A stretch of DNA of 64,000 nt, from positions 8,618,501 through 8,682,500 of the forward strand of contig NZ_CP108054.1 of the NCBI RefSeq assembly GCF_036173125.1. Reading direction: 5' to 3'. This stretch comes from Streptomyces sp. NBC_00286. Its GTDB lineage: Bacteria > Actinomycetota > Actinomycetes > Streptomycetales > Streptomycetaceae. Position 1 is the stretch's first letter; the number at the start of each line of letters is the position of its first letter. Positions 17,066-25,113 of this stretch are shown here, one piece after another. The notes below the pieces were generated by a model that saw only the letters and a list, made by a program, of their open reading frames with translations, was not told the origin of the DNA and ran no database searches. A program made the position numbers and the translations under genes.

Positions 17066-17147
17066 GAGCCCGTTAGGGCGAAGGGGGTCTGGGGCGCAGC
17101 CCAGGGACAGCAACCCACCACTCAGCCGCACCCAGAACACAACAGAA

Positions 17148-17185
17148 CCGCGGGTGCCGTGCACGAAAATGCACGGCACCCGCGG
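17148..17185 (-). terminator. rbpA terminator
   Basis: Perfect 16-base arms CCGCGGGTGCCGTGCA / TGCACGGCACCCGCGG with loop CGAAAA, 41 bases after the rbpA stop. Confidence 0.85.
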
Positions 17186-17225
17186 TCCCGGGTGCGCTCT
17201 CTATGCCGCCCAACCCCCGGAGGGG

Positions 17226-17600
17226 CTACGCGGACTTGCGGCTGTCCCGCGGATGTACCGCAATGTTCATGGCACCGGAGCGGAGAACGGCCAGCCGCTC
17301 CTCGAGGACCTCTTCGAGTTCCTCGCGTGTGCGCCGCTCCATCAGCATGTCCCAATGCGTGCGCGCGGGCTTGGCCTTCTTCTCTTCGGGGCCGTCACCG
17401 TCCACGAGGAGTGCCTGGGCCCCACAGACCTTGCACTCCCACTCCGGCGGGATCTCCGCCTCCACCGAGAAGGGCATCTCAAAGCGATGACCCTTCTCGC
17501 ATGCGTACTCCACGGCCTGGCGCGGAGCCAGGTCGATGCCGCGGTCCGTCTCGTAGCTGGTCACCACGAGGCGCGTGCCGCGAAGAGCTCGCTCACTCAT
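17226..17600 (-). CDS. rbpA: RNA polymerase-binding protein RbpA
   Basis: 124 residues from ATG 17600 with GGGAGG upstream. The sequence is characteristic: 'VTSYETDRG', the zinc-binding 'YACEKGHRFEMPF' and 'WECKVCGAQALL', then the sigma-interacting C-terminal 'RTHWDMLMERRTREELEEVL'. RbpA binds group 1/2 sigma factors (HrdB and relatives) and RNA polymerase, stabilises the open complex and affects basal rifampicin tolerance. The protein is essential or nearly so for normal growth in actinobacteria. The upstream sequence has an exact SigR-type promoter, so thiol-oxidative stress should raise its level. Confidence 0.97.
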   Translation of the reverse strand: MSERALRGTRLVVTSYETDRGIDLAPRQAVEYACEKGHRFEMPFSVEAEIPPEWECKVCGAQALLVDGDGPEEKKAKPARTHWDMLMERRTREELEEVLEERLAVLRSGAMNIAVHPRDSRKSA

Positions 17601-17661
17601 GAATCGTGCCTCCCGGGCTTGTCGCCCACAGGACAGGTGTCGCTGTCGTCGTCATCCGGTC

Positions 17662-17687
17662 AACGTCCGGTCGGCGGTAAAGATTCC
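17662..17687 (-). promoter_or_regulatory. SigR-type promoter of rbpA
   Basis: On the minus strand GGAAT (17687-17683) and GTT (17664-17662) are separated by exactly 18 bases, the consensus for the disulphide-stress sigma factor SigR. It lies 62-87 bases upstream of the rbpA start. rbpA is an established member of the SigR regulon in S. coelicolor, which supports the call. Confidence 0.88.
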
Positions 17688-17900
17688 CGTTGCGGGTCAT
17701 GCGTCGCCGTCGTAGCCGCCCCTTGTTGTACCCACCAGCGCCCGGTTTGTCACATCTGAGAGCAGATGTCACCCACCGTTTTGGCATCTTTGACGCGCAG
17801 TAACGGTACGCCTGGCAGGCCAAACGCGTACACTACCGGCCTTTGGCCCCAGGTGCTAAATCGGTGACCGGCGCTCCGCTGGAAATGCGGTTCGGAGGCT

Positions 17901-17953
17901 GCGGGCCGTCCGTGGCTGGTCGCGCAGTTCCCCGCGCCCCTGACGGGGCGCGA
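17901..17953. repeat. Streptomyces-type intergenic repeat, inverted copy
   Basis: CTGGTCGCGCAGTTCCCCGC followed by the hairpin GCCCCTGACGGGGC, the reverse complement of the element at 11989-12028. It sits just beyond the 3' end of the transporter gene and upstream of the rbpA promoter. Confidence 0.75.
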
Positions 17954-17980
17954 TACCACTCTGGACCTCGGCAAACCTGC

Positions 17981-19330
17981 TCAGATCCGGTCCGGAACCG
18001 GGTTGCCGGCATCCCGCACGGCCTCCCGCACCGCTACCCGCGCGAGCAGCACGAATCCGATGACGAAGAAGGCCACGAGCGAGATGATCGCGTCCCGATA
18101 GCTTCCGGTCAGCTGGTATGTGAGACCGAACACAAGCGGGCCCAGCCAGCTCATGCCGCGGTCGCTCATCTCGTATGCCGAGAAGTACTCGGCCTCTTTG
18201 CCGGGCGGCACCAGATGCGAGAACAGCGAGCGGGACAGGGCCTGGCTTCCGCCGAGTACGAGTCCGATCCCGGCGGCGAGCACGAAGAACCACAGGGACG
18301 AGCCCGCGGGCAGGAAGTAACCCGCCCCGATCGTCACCGTCCACGCCACGAGCGAGCCGAGAATCGTGCGCTTCGCGCCGTACGTACGCGCGAGTCGGCC
18401 CATGCCGAGTGCCCCGCCCACCGCCAGCAGCTGGACGAGCAGCACCGCGACGATGAGGGTCGACTGGCCGAGGTCCAGCTCTTTGGAGCCGTACACGGAG
18501 GCCTGTGAGATGACCGTCTGGATGCCGTCGTTGTAGACGAGATAGGCCAGGAGGAAGGCGAGTGTCCGGGGCTTGCTCCGCATGTCCCGCACGGTGGCGG
18601 CCAGTTGACGCCAGCCGTTCGCGGACGCCCCCTTCGGAGACGTAACGCGGCGGTCGCGCAGCCGCTTGAGGGGTACGAGGGTGAAGGCGCCCCACCAGAT
18701 GCCTGCCGAAGCCAGGCAGATGCGTACGGCCATCGCCTCCGATATGCCGAAGCTGTCGTGGGCCGTGAACAGCACCAGGTTCGCCACCAGAACCAGCGCG
18801 CCTGCGGCGTAACCGAAGGCCCACCCCCTGGACGAGACGGCGTCGCGTTCCTCGGGCGGGGCGATCTGTGGCAGATAGGAGTTGTAGAGCACCATCGAGA
18901 CGGCCACCGAGGCATTGGCCACGATCAGCAGGAAGCCGCCCAGCAGATAGCGGTCGCCGTCCAGGAAGAACATGCCGGTGGTGGCCGCGGCGCCCACATA
19001 GGCGGCGGCCGCGAGCAGCGGCTTCTTGCGCCCGGTACGGTCGGCCGCCGCGCCCGCCAGCGGCATCACGAAGATCGACAGGATCACGGACGCGGACACG
19101 GAGTAGGCGAAGAAGGAACCCGCGCGAACCGGGATTCCCAGGGGGTGCACAAAGCCGTCGGCGTCCGCTGCCGACTCGGCGACCGACGTCAGGTAGGGAC
19201 CCAGGAACACCGTCAGGACGCTCGTCGAATAGACGGAGCAGGCCCAGTCGTAGAAGTACCAGCCGTGTTGTTCGCGGCGCCGCCCGGCCGCGTCGTCGGC
19301 CGCCTCCGTCCGCACGGTGTCGGTGCCCAC
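17981..19330 (-). CDS. MFS transporter, UMF1 (Atg22-like) family
   Basis: 449 residues from GTG 19330, chosen because GAGGG stands about 8 bases upstream and it avoids overlap with the preceding gene; a GTG 31 codons earlier is possible. 'GWYFYDWACSVYST' is the family signature, followed by about 12 membrane helices in two halves linked by a basic loop. The UMF1/Atg22 family includes the yeast vacuolar amino-acid exporter Atg22; bacterial substrates are unknown. It probably sits in one transcript with the glycerophosphodiesterase gene 61 bases upstream. Confidence 0.85.
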   Translation of the reverse strand: MGTDTVRTEAADDAAGRRREQHGWYFYDWACSVYSTSVLTVFLGPYLTSVAESAADADGFVHPLGIPVRAGSFFAYSVSASVILSIFVMPLAGAAADRTGRKKPLLAAAAYVGAAATTGMFFLDGDRYLLGGFLLIVANASVAVSMVLYNSYLPQIAPPEERDAVSSRGWAFGYAAGALVLVANLVLFTAHDSFGISEAMAVRICLASAGIWWGAFTLVPLKRLRDRRVTSPKGASANGWRQLAATVRDMRSKPRTLAFLLAYLVYNDGIQTVISQASVYGSKELDLGQSTLIVAVLLVQLLAVGGALGMGRLARTYGAKRTILGSLVAWTVTIGAGYFLPAGSSLWFFVLAAGIGLVLGGSQALSRSLFSHLVPPGKEAEYFSAYEMSDRGMSWLGPLVFGLTYQLTGSYRDAIISLVAFFVIGFVLLARVAVREAVRDAGNPVPDRI

Positions 19331-19391
19331 CCGTGCCCTCGCTTCCCCGTCGCAGTCCCCGTACGCGGACGCCGCGCGGTGCGCCGGGCGG

Positions 19392-20159
19392 TCAGACCCA
19401 GGTGCCGCGGTCCTTGAGGACACCGCGCAGTGTCTCGATGTGATCGGTCATGATGCCATCGACTCCGAGGTCGAGGAGACGGTGCATCCGCTCGGGCTCG
19501 TTGACGGTCCACACGTGGACGTGCAGCCCGCGCGCGTGGGCGGCGCGCACGAAGCGGTGGTCGACCACGGGGACCCCCGACTGGGACTCGGGCACCTGCG
19601 CGCAGACCGCCGAGCGGCGCAGCGCGGCGGGGGCGCCCCACGAGCGCAGACGCAGCCCCAGGACGCCCCGGGTGCCGTACGAGGTCGCCAGCCGCGGCCC
19701 GGCCAGGCGCTGGACGCGGGACACGCGCGCCTCGGAGAAGGAGCCGACGCAGACGCGGTCCCAGGAGTTGGTGCGGGCGATCAGGTCGAGCAGCGGGTGC
19801 AGGGCGGGTTCCGCCTTCATGTCGACGTTCCAGCGGACGTCGGGGAACGTCTCCAGCAGCTCCTCGAAGAGGGGCACCGGTTCGGCACCGGCCACGCGCG
19901 CGTGCCGTACGTCGTCCCACAGGAGGTCCGCTATGCGGCCCGCCCCGTCGGTCACCCGGTCCAGCGTCGCGTCGTGGAAGGCGACGAGCCGGCCGTCGGC
20001 GGTGGCGTGCACATCGGTCTCGATGTACCGATAACCAGCCTCGACCGCGCGCCGGAACTGGGCCACGGTGTTCTCCAGGCCGTCCGCCGCCCCGCCCCGG
20101 TGGGCGAAGGCGATCGGACCGGGATGGTCGAGATAGGGATGGCGTATCCGCGTGGTCAC
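19392..20159 (-). CDS. Glycerophosphodiester phosphodiesterase (GDPD family)
   Basis: 255 residues from GTG 20159. The catalytic HRGG lies at the N-terminus ('IAFAHRGGAADGLENTV', His about 20), followed by 'YIETDVHATADG' (Glu and Asp metal ligands) and 'VAFHDATLDR' (second catalytic His). 'WNVDMKAE' and 'VWTVNEPERMHRLLDLGVDG' complete the TIM-barrel signatures. It hydrolyses glycerophosphodiesters to glycerol 3-phosphate and an alcohol. No signal peptide is seen, so it acts in the cytosol. Divergent from the MocR gene, upstream of the UMF1 transporter. Confidence 0.93.
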   Translation of the reverse strand: MTTRIRHPYLDHPGPIAFAHRGGAADGLENTVAQFRRAVEAGYRYIETDVHATADGRLVAFHDATLDRVTDGAGRIADLLWDDVRHARVAGAEPVPLFEELLETFPDVRWNVDMKAEPALHPLLDLIARTNSWDRVCVGSFSEARVSRVQRLAGPRLATSYGTRGVLGLRLRSWGAPAALRRSAVCAQVPESQSGVPVVDHRFVRAAHARGLHVHVWTVNEPERMHRLLDLGVDGIMTDHIETLRGVLKDRGTWV

Positions 20160-20340
20160 CCGCGCAGTATCGCCCGCTTCGGTTGACCCGCGGCAACGAC
20201 GGTGCTGCCACCCGCCGAGGGACCGGCGAACACCAGCAGGCGTAGCTGCTGGATAGTGCTAGTGGCCTGATGCATGGCACTCTGTGGCTTGGTAGTGGAA
20301 TGCTAACCGTGGCCAATTCGGGGAAGGTGGACTGAGAATC

Positions 20341-21840
20341 ATGGCGCAGTGGACTTCGGCGGTCGGTGCCGCACAGCTGGCACGGCTGCTCAACTCGCAG
20401 CAGGAGCGCCCTGCCGGTCCCGGTACGCGGCGCCCGCCCGCCTATCGCGCCCTCGCCGACGGCATCCGGCTGCTCGTGCTCGAAGGACGCGTCCCTGTAG
20501 CCGCGCGATTGCCGGCCGAGCGCGAATTGGCCCTCTCCTTGTCCGTCAGCCGCACAACCGTGGCCGCCGCCTATGAGGCGCTGCGCAGCGAGGGGTTCCT
20601 GGAGTCCCGTAGGGGAGCCGGGAGTTGGACCGCCGTACCGGCCGGCAATCCGCTGCCCGCCCGCGGCCTCGAACCGCTGCCGCCCGATGCGCTCGGCTCC
20701 ATGATCGACCTCGGTACCGCGTCCCTGCCCGCGCCCGAGCCCTGGCTCACCCGTGCCGTACAGGGCGCCCTGGAGGAGCTGCCGCCGTACGCCCACACGC
20801 ACGGCGACTATCCGGCCGGGCTGCCGGCGCTCCGCACGACGCTCGCCGAGCGCTACACCGCACGCGGCATTCCCACCATGCCCGAGCAGATCATGGTGAC
20901 CACCGGCGCCATGGGAGCCATCGACGCCATCTGCCACCTCTTCGCCGGACGCGGTGAACGGATCGCCGTCGAGTCGCCCAGTTACGCCAACATCCTCCAG
21001 CTGATGCGGGAGGCGGGAGCCCGCCTGGTGCCGGTCGCCATGGCCGAGGGGCTCACGGGCTGGGACGTGGACCGCTGGCGGCAGGTACTGCGCGACGCGG
21101 CGCCCCGGCTCGCGTACGTCGTCGCCGACTTCCACAACCCGACCGGCGCGCTCGCGGACGAGGACCAGCGGCGGCGGCTCGTGGACGCGGCACGGTCGGC
21201 GGGCACCGTACTGGTCGTGGACGAGACCATGAGCGAACTGCATCTGGACGACGGGCTCGAACTGCCGCGCCCCGTCTGCGGTTTCGACCCAGCCGGGTCG
21301 ACGGTCATCACGGTGGGCTCGGCCAGCAAAGCTTTCTGGGCGGGTATGCGGATCGGCTGGGTGCGGGCGGCGCCTGATGTGATCCGTAGCCTGGTGGTGG
21401 CACGCGCGTACGCCGATCTGGGCACTCCCGTCCTGGAACAGCTGGCCGTGAACTGGCTGCTCAGCACCGGGGGCTGGGAGCAGGCCGTGGAGGTGCGCCG
21501 CGGCCAGGCCCGCGAGAACCGCGACGCGCTCGTGGCCGCCGTACGCCGTGAGCTGCCCAGCTGGGACTTCGAGGTGCCGCACGGCGGGCTCACCCTGTGG
21601 GTGCGTACCGGAGGGCTGTCGGGCTCGCGTCTGGCCGAGGCCGGCGAGCGGGTGGGCGTACGGGTGCCGTCCGGGCCGCGCTTCGGCGTGGACGGCGCCT
21701 TCGAGGGCTATGTGCGACTGCCGTTCACCGTCGGCGGCGCGGTGGCCGACGAGGCCGCGTCCCGCCTGGCCGCGGCTGCCCGCCTGGTGGAGACGGGAGC
21801 GAGCGGGGCGACGGAGACGCCGCGTACGTTCGTGGCGTGA
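20341..21840 (+). CDS. MocR-type regulator (GntR HTH fused to aminotransferase domain)
   Basis: 499 residues. The N-terminal winged helix (about 35-100, 'LPAERELALSLSVSRTTVAA') is of GntR type; the rest is a fold-type I PLP aminotransferase domain, with 'NPTGAL', the 'VVDETMSEL' Asp and the PLP lysine in 'VGSASKAFWAGMRIGW'. MocR proteins such as GabR and PdxR use the aminotransferase part as a sensor for PLP or an amino compound. Here the target is not clear, since the neighbours are not PLP genes. The 181-base upstream region repeats TAGTG(C/G) several times, which could be direct-repeat operators, but no definite site can be given. Confidence 0.9.
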   Translation: MAQWTSAVGAAQLARLLNSQQERPAGPGTRRPPAYRALADGIRLLVLEGRVPVAARLPAERELALSLSVSRTTVAAAYEALRSEGFLESRRGAGSWTAVPAGNPLPARGLEPLPPDALGSMIDLGTASLPAPEPWLTRAVQGALEELPPYAHTHGDYPAGLPALRTTLAERYTARGIPTMPEQIMVTTGAMGAIDAICHLFAGRGERIAVESPSYANILQLMREAGARLVPVAMAEGLTGWDVDRWRQVLRDAAPRLAYVVADFHNPTGALADEDQRRRLVDAARSAGTVLVVDETMSELHLDDGLELPRPVCGFDPAGSTVITVGSASKAFWAGMRIGWVRAAPDVIRSLVVARAYADLGTPVLEQLAVNWLLSTGGWEQAVEVRRGQARENRDALVAAVRRELPSWDFEVPHGGLTLWVRTGGLSGSRLAEAGERVGVRVPSGPRFGVDGAFEGYVRLPFTVGGAVADEAASRLAAAARLVETGASGATETPRTFVA

Positions 21841-21883
21841 CGCTTCGGGTCGGGTGTCTTGTCTTGTGACGCCGGGTGTAGGG

Positions 21884-22203
21884 GCTCGTGGCGGGCTCCG
21901 CGCGTTCAGGCCTCTCGTGGTGTGGCCCCGGGCGTCTCGTGGCGGGCTCCGCGCGTTCGGCTCTCTCCTGGCGCGGACCCGCGCGTTCAGGCCGTTCATG
22001 GGGTGGCCCTGCGCGTTCAAACGGTTCGTGGTTTGGCCTCGCGTCCAGTTCTCTCGTGGTGCGGCCCGGCGCGGCCATGCCTCTCGCGTCGTGGCCCCGC
22101 GCGTCGAGTTCTCTCGTGGCGCGGACCCGCGCGTACACCGTTCGTCGAGTGATCCAGCGCGTACAGGCCTCTCGTGGCGTCGCCCCGCGCGGTCGGACCC
22201 CGC
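21884..22203. repeat. Degenerate ~30-bp tandem repeat, about 10 copies
   Basis: Units of roughly 30 bases resembling GCGCGTTCAGGCCTCTCGTG followed by GCGCGGACCC repeat about ten times with substitutions and occasional indels. It fills the gap between the convergent MocR and membrane-ATPase genes. Because the unit is a multiple of three, long open frames with 10-residue periodicity occur on both strands; these are judged to be by-products, not genes. Confidence 0.75.
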
Positions 22204-22243
22204 GCGGCGTGAACCCGCGGACCCGGACCTCCGCCGCGACCCG

Positions 22244-23881
22244 TCAGCCTTCCGCCGTGACCTTCGTGACCTTTGCGCCCGCCTCGGGACCCGTACGGTC
22301 TCCCGCCGTGACGTCCGTGACATCCGTGACGTCGGCGGGCTCCGGGGGCTCCGCGGGCTCCCCGTCCCCCGCGGCCGTGCGCTCCGGTAGGAGGCTAAGG
22401 ACCGCCTGGCGGTGCGCCTCGCTCGTCGCCTCGTCGTACGGGTCCGGGGTCGCCGGAACCTGGAGGCGGTGCACCGGGCCCGTGCCGAGCCGGGCGTAGC
22501 CGCGTCCGGCGGGCACGGTCGGGGTGGGTGTGGTGGACGGACGCGTCCCGAGCACCGCTTCGAGCTGCGCGGCAGAAGCCGGGCCGAGCACCACACGCGC
22601 GCGCGTGTGCTGACGTACTGGCTCGATGAGGCACTCCATGCCGTCGAACTGCTCGGCCACCACCACCGTCACACTGGCCGCACGCCCGTGCCGCAACGGC
22701 ACCTGGAGAAGGGACTGTGGATCCCGGCGCCCTTCTGTCGCCGCCAGCTGCCCGAGCACAGTCGGGCGATCCAGGAGGAGCCAGAGTGGACGCCGGGTGT
22801 CCTCCGGCGGGGGCTGGCCCGCCTGACGGGCCCGGTTCATCGCGATGAGGCGCCGCTCCGTCTCGTGCGCCGCCCACTCCAGAGCGGCCAGGGCACCGGT
22901 CAGTTCGCACTCGACGGCCAGTACGCCGGCGCGGCCCACGAGGCACGCGTACTCGCCCGCGCCGCCGCCCTCGACGATCAGCGCATCGCCATGCCGGAGG
23001 GCCTGCAGAGCGATCGACCTCAGGAGGGTGGTCGTACCGCTCCCGGGACCGCCGACCGCGAGAAGATGCGGCTCCGTCGAGCGCACACCGGTGCGCCAGA
23101 CGACCGGCGGAACGTCGCGCCTGCCCGTACCGGAGATGACAGGGAGCGTCCGCTGGACGCCCGCCGGGTCGGTGAAACCGAGCACCGTCTCGCCCGGAGC
23201 CGTGACGAAGTGCTGAGCGCCGATGTCGACGGGAAGCGGCGGCAGGGCCGTGACGGCGAGCTGGTTGCCCTCCTCGTCCCACTCGAAGCGGTACTCCCGG
23301 CCACGCCCCGACTTCGTGTGCAGCAACTGCTCGATACGCGCGCGGGAGGCCGCCTCGCCGTCCGTGAAGTACGCCGGGTAGCGGATCGTCAGCTGCGAAA
23401 CGCGGCCGGTGCCGTCGAACGCGTACGAGACGAAGGCCTTCGACCAGTCCCCGCCATGGGTGAACAGGGGAGCGGGGTCCTCGGGGACCGAGAAGTACGG
23501 GACGAGCGCCTCGTAGAGCGACTCCAGGCGCTTGGTCTGCGCCTCGTCGGGGCCCGCCGGCCGGGACCCGGTGCGGTCCCGGCCGTGCCAGGCGGCAGCC
23601 GCCATGATGGTGATCGTGGCGAGCAGCGGCCCGAACGGCAGGAAGGCGACGACCAGCACGATCGCGGCCAGCAGGAACAGCAGCGGCCCGCGCCGGTCCT
23701 TGGGGGTGCCGGACCATCTGTGCCGCCCCGCCGTCGCCAGCCGACGCAGTCCTCGGGTGATCGTGATCAGCGGGTGGAGAACGTCGGTGGCACTCTCGGC
23801 GGCCGATCGGGCCAGCTCCCGGCCGCGGACGATCCGGTCGCTGCCGTTGCTGAGAATGCGGGGGAGAGGGCGCCGGGCCAC
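22244..23881 (-). CDS. Membrane ATPase-like protein, FtsK/TraB-like fold without P-loop lysine
   Basis: 545 residues from GTG 23881 with GGAG upstream. Two adjacent membrane helices (about 68-100, 'LLFLLAAIVLVVAFLPFGPL') precede a soluble region laid out like an FtsK/SpoIIIE or conjugal TraB motor. In the P-loop position it reads 'GGPGSGTTTLLRS' (about 276), with Thr in place of the canonical Lys, and the Walker B region reads 'LWLLLDRP'. Nucleotide hydrolysis is therefore doubtful. The C-terminus is acidic and repetitive ('DVTDVTDVT'). It follows a 64-residue membrane protein and may work with it at the membrane. Function unknown; the FtsK-like assignment rests on general layout. Confidence 0.6.
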   Translation of the reverse strand: MARRPLPRILSNGSDRIVRGRELARSAAESATDVLHPLITITRGLRRLATAGRHRWSGTPKDRRGPLLFLLAAIVLVVAFLPFGPLLATITIMAAAAWHGRDRTGSRPAGPDEAQTKRLESLYEALVPYFSVPEDPAPLFTHGGDWSKAFVSYAFDGTGRVSQLTIRYPAYFTDGEAASRARIEQLLHTKSGRGREYRFEWDEEGNQLAVTALPPLPVDIGAQHFVTAPGETVLGFTDPAGVQRTLPVISGTGRRDVPPVVWRTGVRSTEPHLLAVGGPGSGTTTLLRSIALQALRHGDALIVEGGGAGEYACLVGRAGVLAVECELTGALAALEWAAHETERRLIAMNRARQAGQPPPEDTRRPLWLLLDRPTVLGQLAATEGRRDPQSLLQVPLRHGRAASVTVVVAEQFDGMECLIEPVRQHTRARVVLGPASAAQLEAVLGTRPSTTPTPTVPAGRGYARLGTGPVHRLQVPATPDPYDEATSEAHRQAVLSLLPERTAAGDGEPAEPPEPADVTDVTDVTAGDRTGPEAGAKVTKVTAEG

Positions 23882-23914
23882 TGCTGTCTCCTGACGATGC
23901 GCGCGGAGGGGGCG

Positions 23915-24109
23915 TTAGAACTTGATGCCGCCGAGGATGCTGGCCAGGCTCTCGCCGCCCGCCTTGATGCTGGGGGCAACGGCCGTGCTCGCCAGATAGA
24001 ACCCGAAGAGCGCGCACACCAGCATGTGCGAGACCTTGAGGCCGTCCTTGCGGAAGAAGAGGAACACGATGACGCCGAGCAGGACGACACCTGAGATGGA
24101 CAGGATCAT
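23915..24109 (-). CDS. Small two-helix membrane protein (64 aa)
   Basis: From ATG 24109 with AGGAGA 8 bases upstream. An N-terminal helix ('ISGVVLLGVIVFLFF') is followed by 'RKDGLKVSH' and a second helix ('MLVCALFGFYLAST'), then a short tail ending 'LGGIKF'. It sits 33 bases upstream of the membrane ATPase-like gene on the same strand and so is likely co-transcribed. Small hydrophobic partners of this kind accompany FtsK/TraB-like proteins in streptomycetes, both on plasmids and chromosomes, but the role of this one is unknown. Confidence 0.7.
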   Translation of the reverse strand: MILSISGVVLLGVIVFLFFRKDGLKVSHMLVCALFGFYLASTAVAPSIKAGGESLASILGGIKF

Positions 24110-24421
24110 GATGGTTCTCCTGGTCGATTGGGACGTCGATAGGGACAGTCACCATGAGTACTTTCAGGGTCACAGCATGTATCCGTAGGACAAAAGGCGC
24201 AACTAGGTGAATTTCCCCTTCGTTTCGCCCTGATGGTCCTGGACCAGCGGACACCTGGGCATCAGAAGTCGGCCGGCGGCTTCGCGGTGATCTCCGCCTC
24301 GGCCGGGACCGGTCATGTGGCCGGTCAAGCCAGTACGCTGGCGAATCACTCGTACGGACGCACCGCTCATGGCCGTACGACCCGAAGTCCCCGAGTTTGC
24401 GCAGCGAGAGGTGGTCCGGCG

Positions 24422-24814
24422 ATGAGTGAAGCCCCCGACCCCGAGGTCGTGGAGCTGGCGACCAGGATCTTCGATCTTGCGCGCCGGGGGGAGACCGATG
24501 CGCTTGTCGCGTATGTCGACGCGGGCGTCCCGGCCAACCTCACCAACGACCGCGGCGACTCCCTCGTGATGCTCGCCGCCTACCACGGCCACGCGGAAGC
24601 GGTACGTGCCCTCCTGGAGCGCGGCGCCGAGGCCGACCGCGTCAACGACCGGGGTCAGACGCCGCTCGCCGGAGCGGTCTTCAAGGGCGAGGATGCGGTG
24701 GTCCGGGTCCTTCTGGACGCCGGCGCCGACCCTTCCGCGGGCACGCCGTCCGCCGTGGACACGGCACGGATGTTCGGCAAGGCCGAGCTGCTCGGCCTGT
24801 TCGGAGTGAACTGA
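24422..24814 (+). CDS. Ankyrin-repeat protein
   Basis: 130 residues from ATG 24422; AGAGGTGG lies upstream, and the longer frame back to 24233 is less likely. About three ankyrin repeats are visible, e.g. 'DSLVMLAAYHGHAEAVRALL' and 'GQTPLAGAVFKGEDAVVRVL', separated by 'ERGAEADRVNDR' turns. A short helical cap begins the protein. It is a cytosolic protein-binding scaffold; no partner can be named. It stands divergent from the small membrane protein gene and ahead of the HEAT-repeat gene. Confidence 0.85.
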   Translation: MSEAPDPEVVELATRIFDLARRGETDALVAYVDAGVPANLTNDRGDSLVMLAAYHGHAEAVRALLERGAEADRVNDRGQTPLAGAVFKGEDAVVRVLLDAGADPSAGTPSAVDTARMFGKAELLGLFGVN

Positions 24815-25113
24815 AGCACCACCCTGACCAGGCGCAACAACGATTTTGGGGGAGGCGGTACCCAGCCGCCGGAAATGCGGTCGCGGTAGCGAGAACCGCT
24901 GGGTCATCATGACGTCGTGATTCACGGACGCGATGGCTGGGCAGGTGTTGCCGCACCGCGCGGGCCGTGATGCGGCCCTTACGGGCACCGACGAGAGGCA
25001 GAGGAAGATGGTCTACAGCAAGCAAGAAACGACGGGCGTCCCGACGTGTTGTCACGCGACCAGGTAAAGCACGATCCCCGGTTGCGCCGACGCTTGATGT
25101 GAGGCTGTTTCCC

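Noticed and set aside
21884..22203. CRISPR array
   Set aside because: Copies are contiguous and degenerate with no unique spacers, and no cas gene is present.
21888..22499. Repeat-encoded peptide with a 10-residue period
   Set aside because: Several frames on both strands are equally open, units contain indels and no ribosome site precedes it; treated as non-coding minisatellite.
19213..22596. A 1127-codon minus-strand open frame
   Set aside because: Crosses the MFS, GDPD and MocR genes in other frames and the tandem repeat; composition is Arg/Pro/Ala-rich without motifs.
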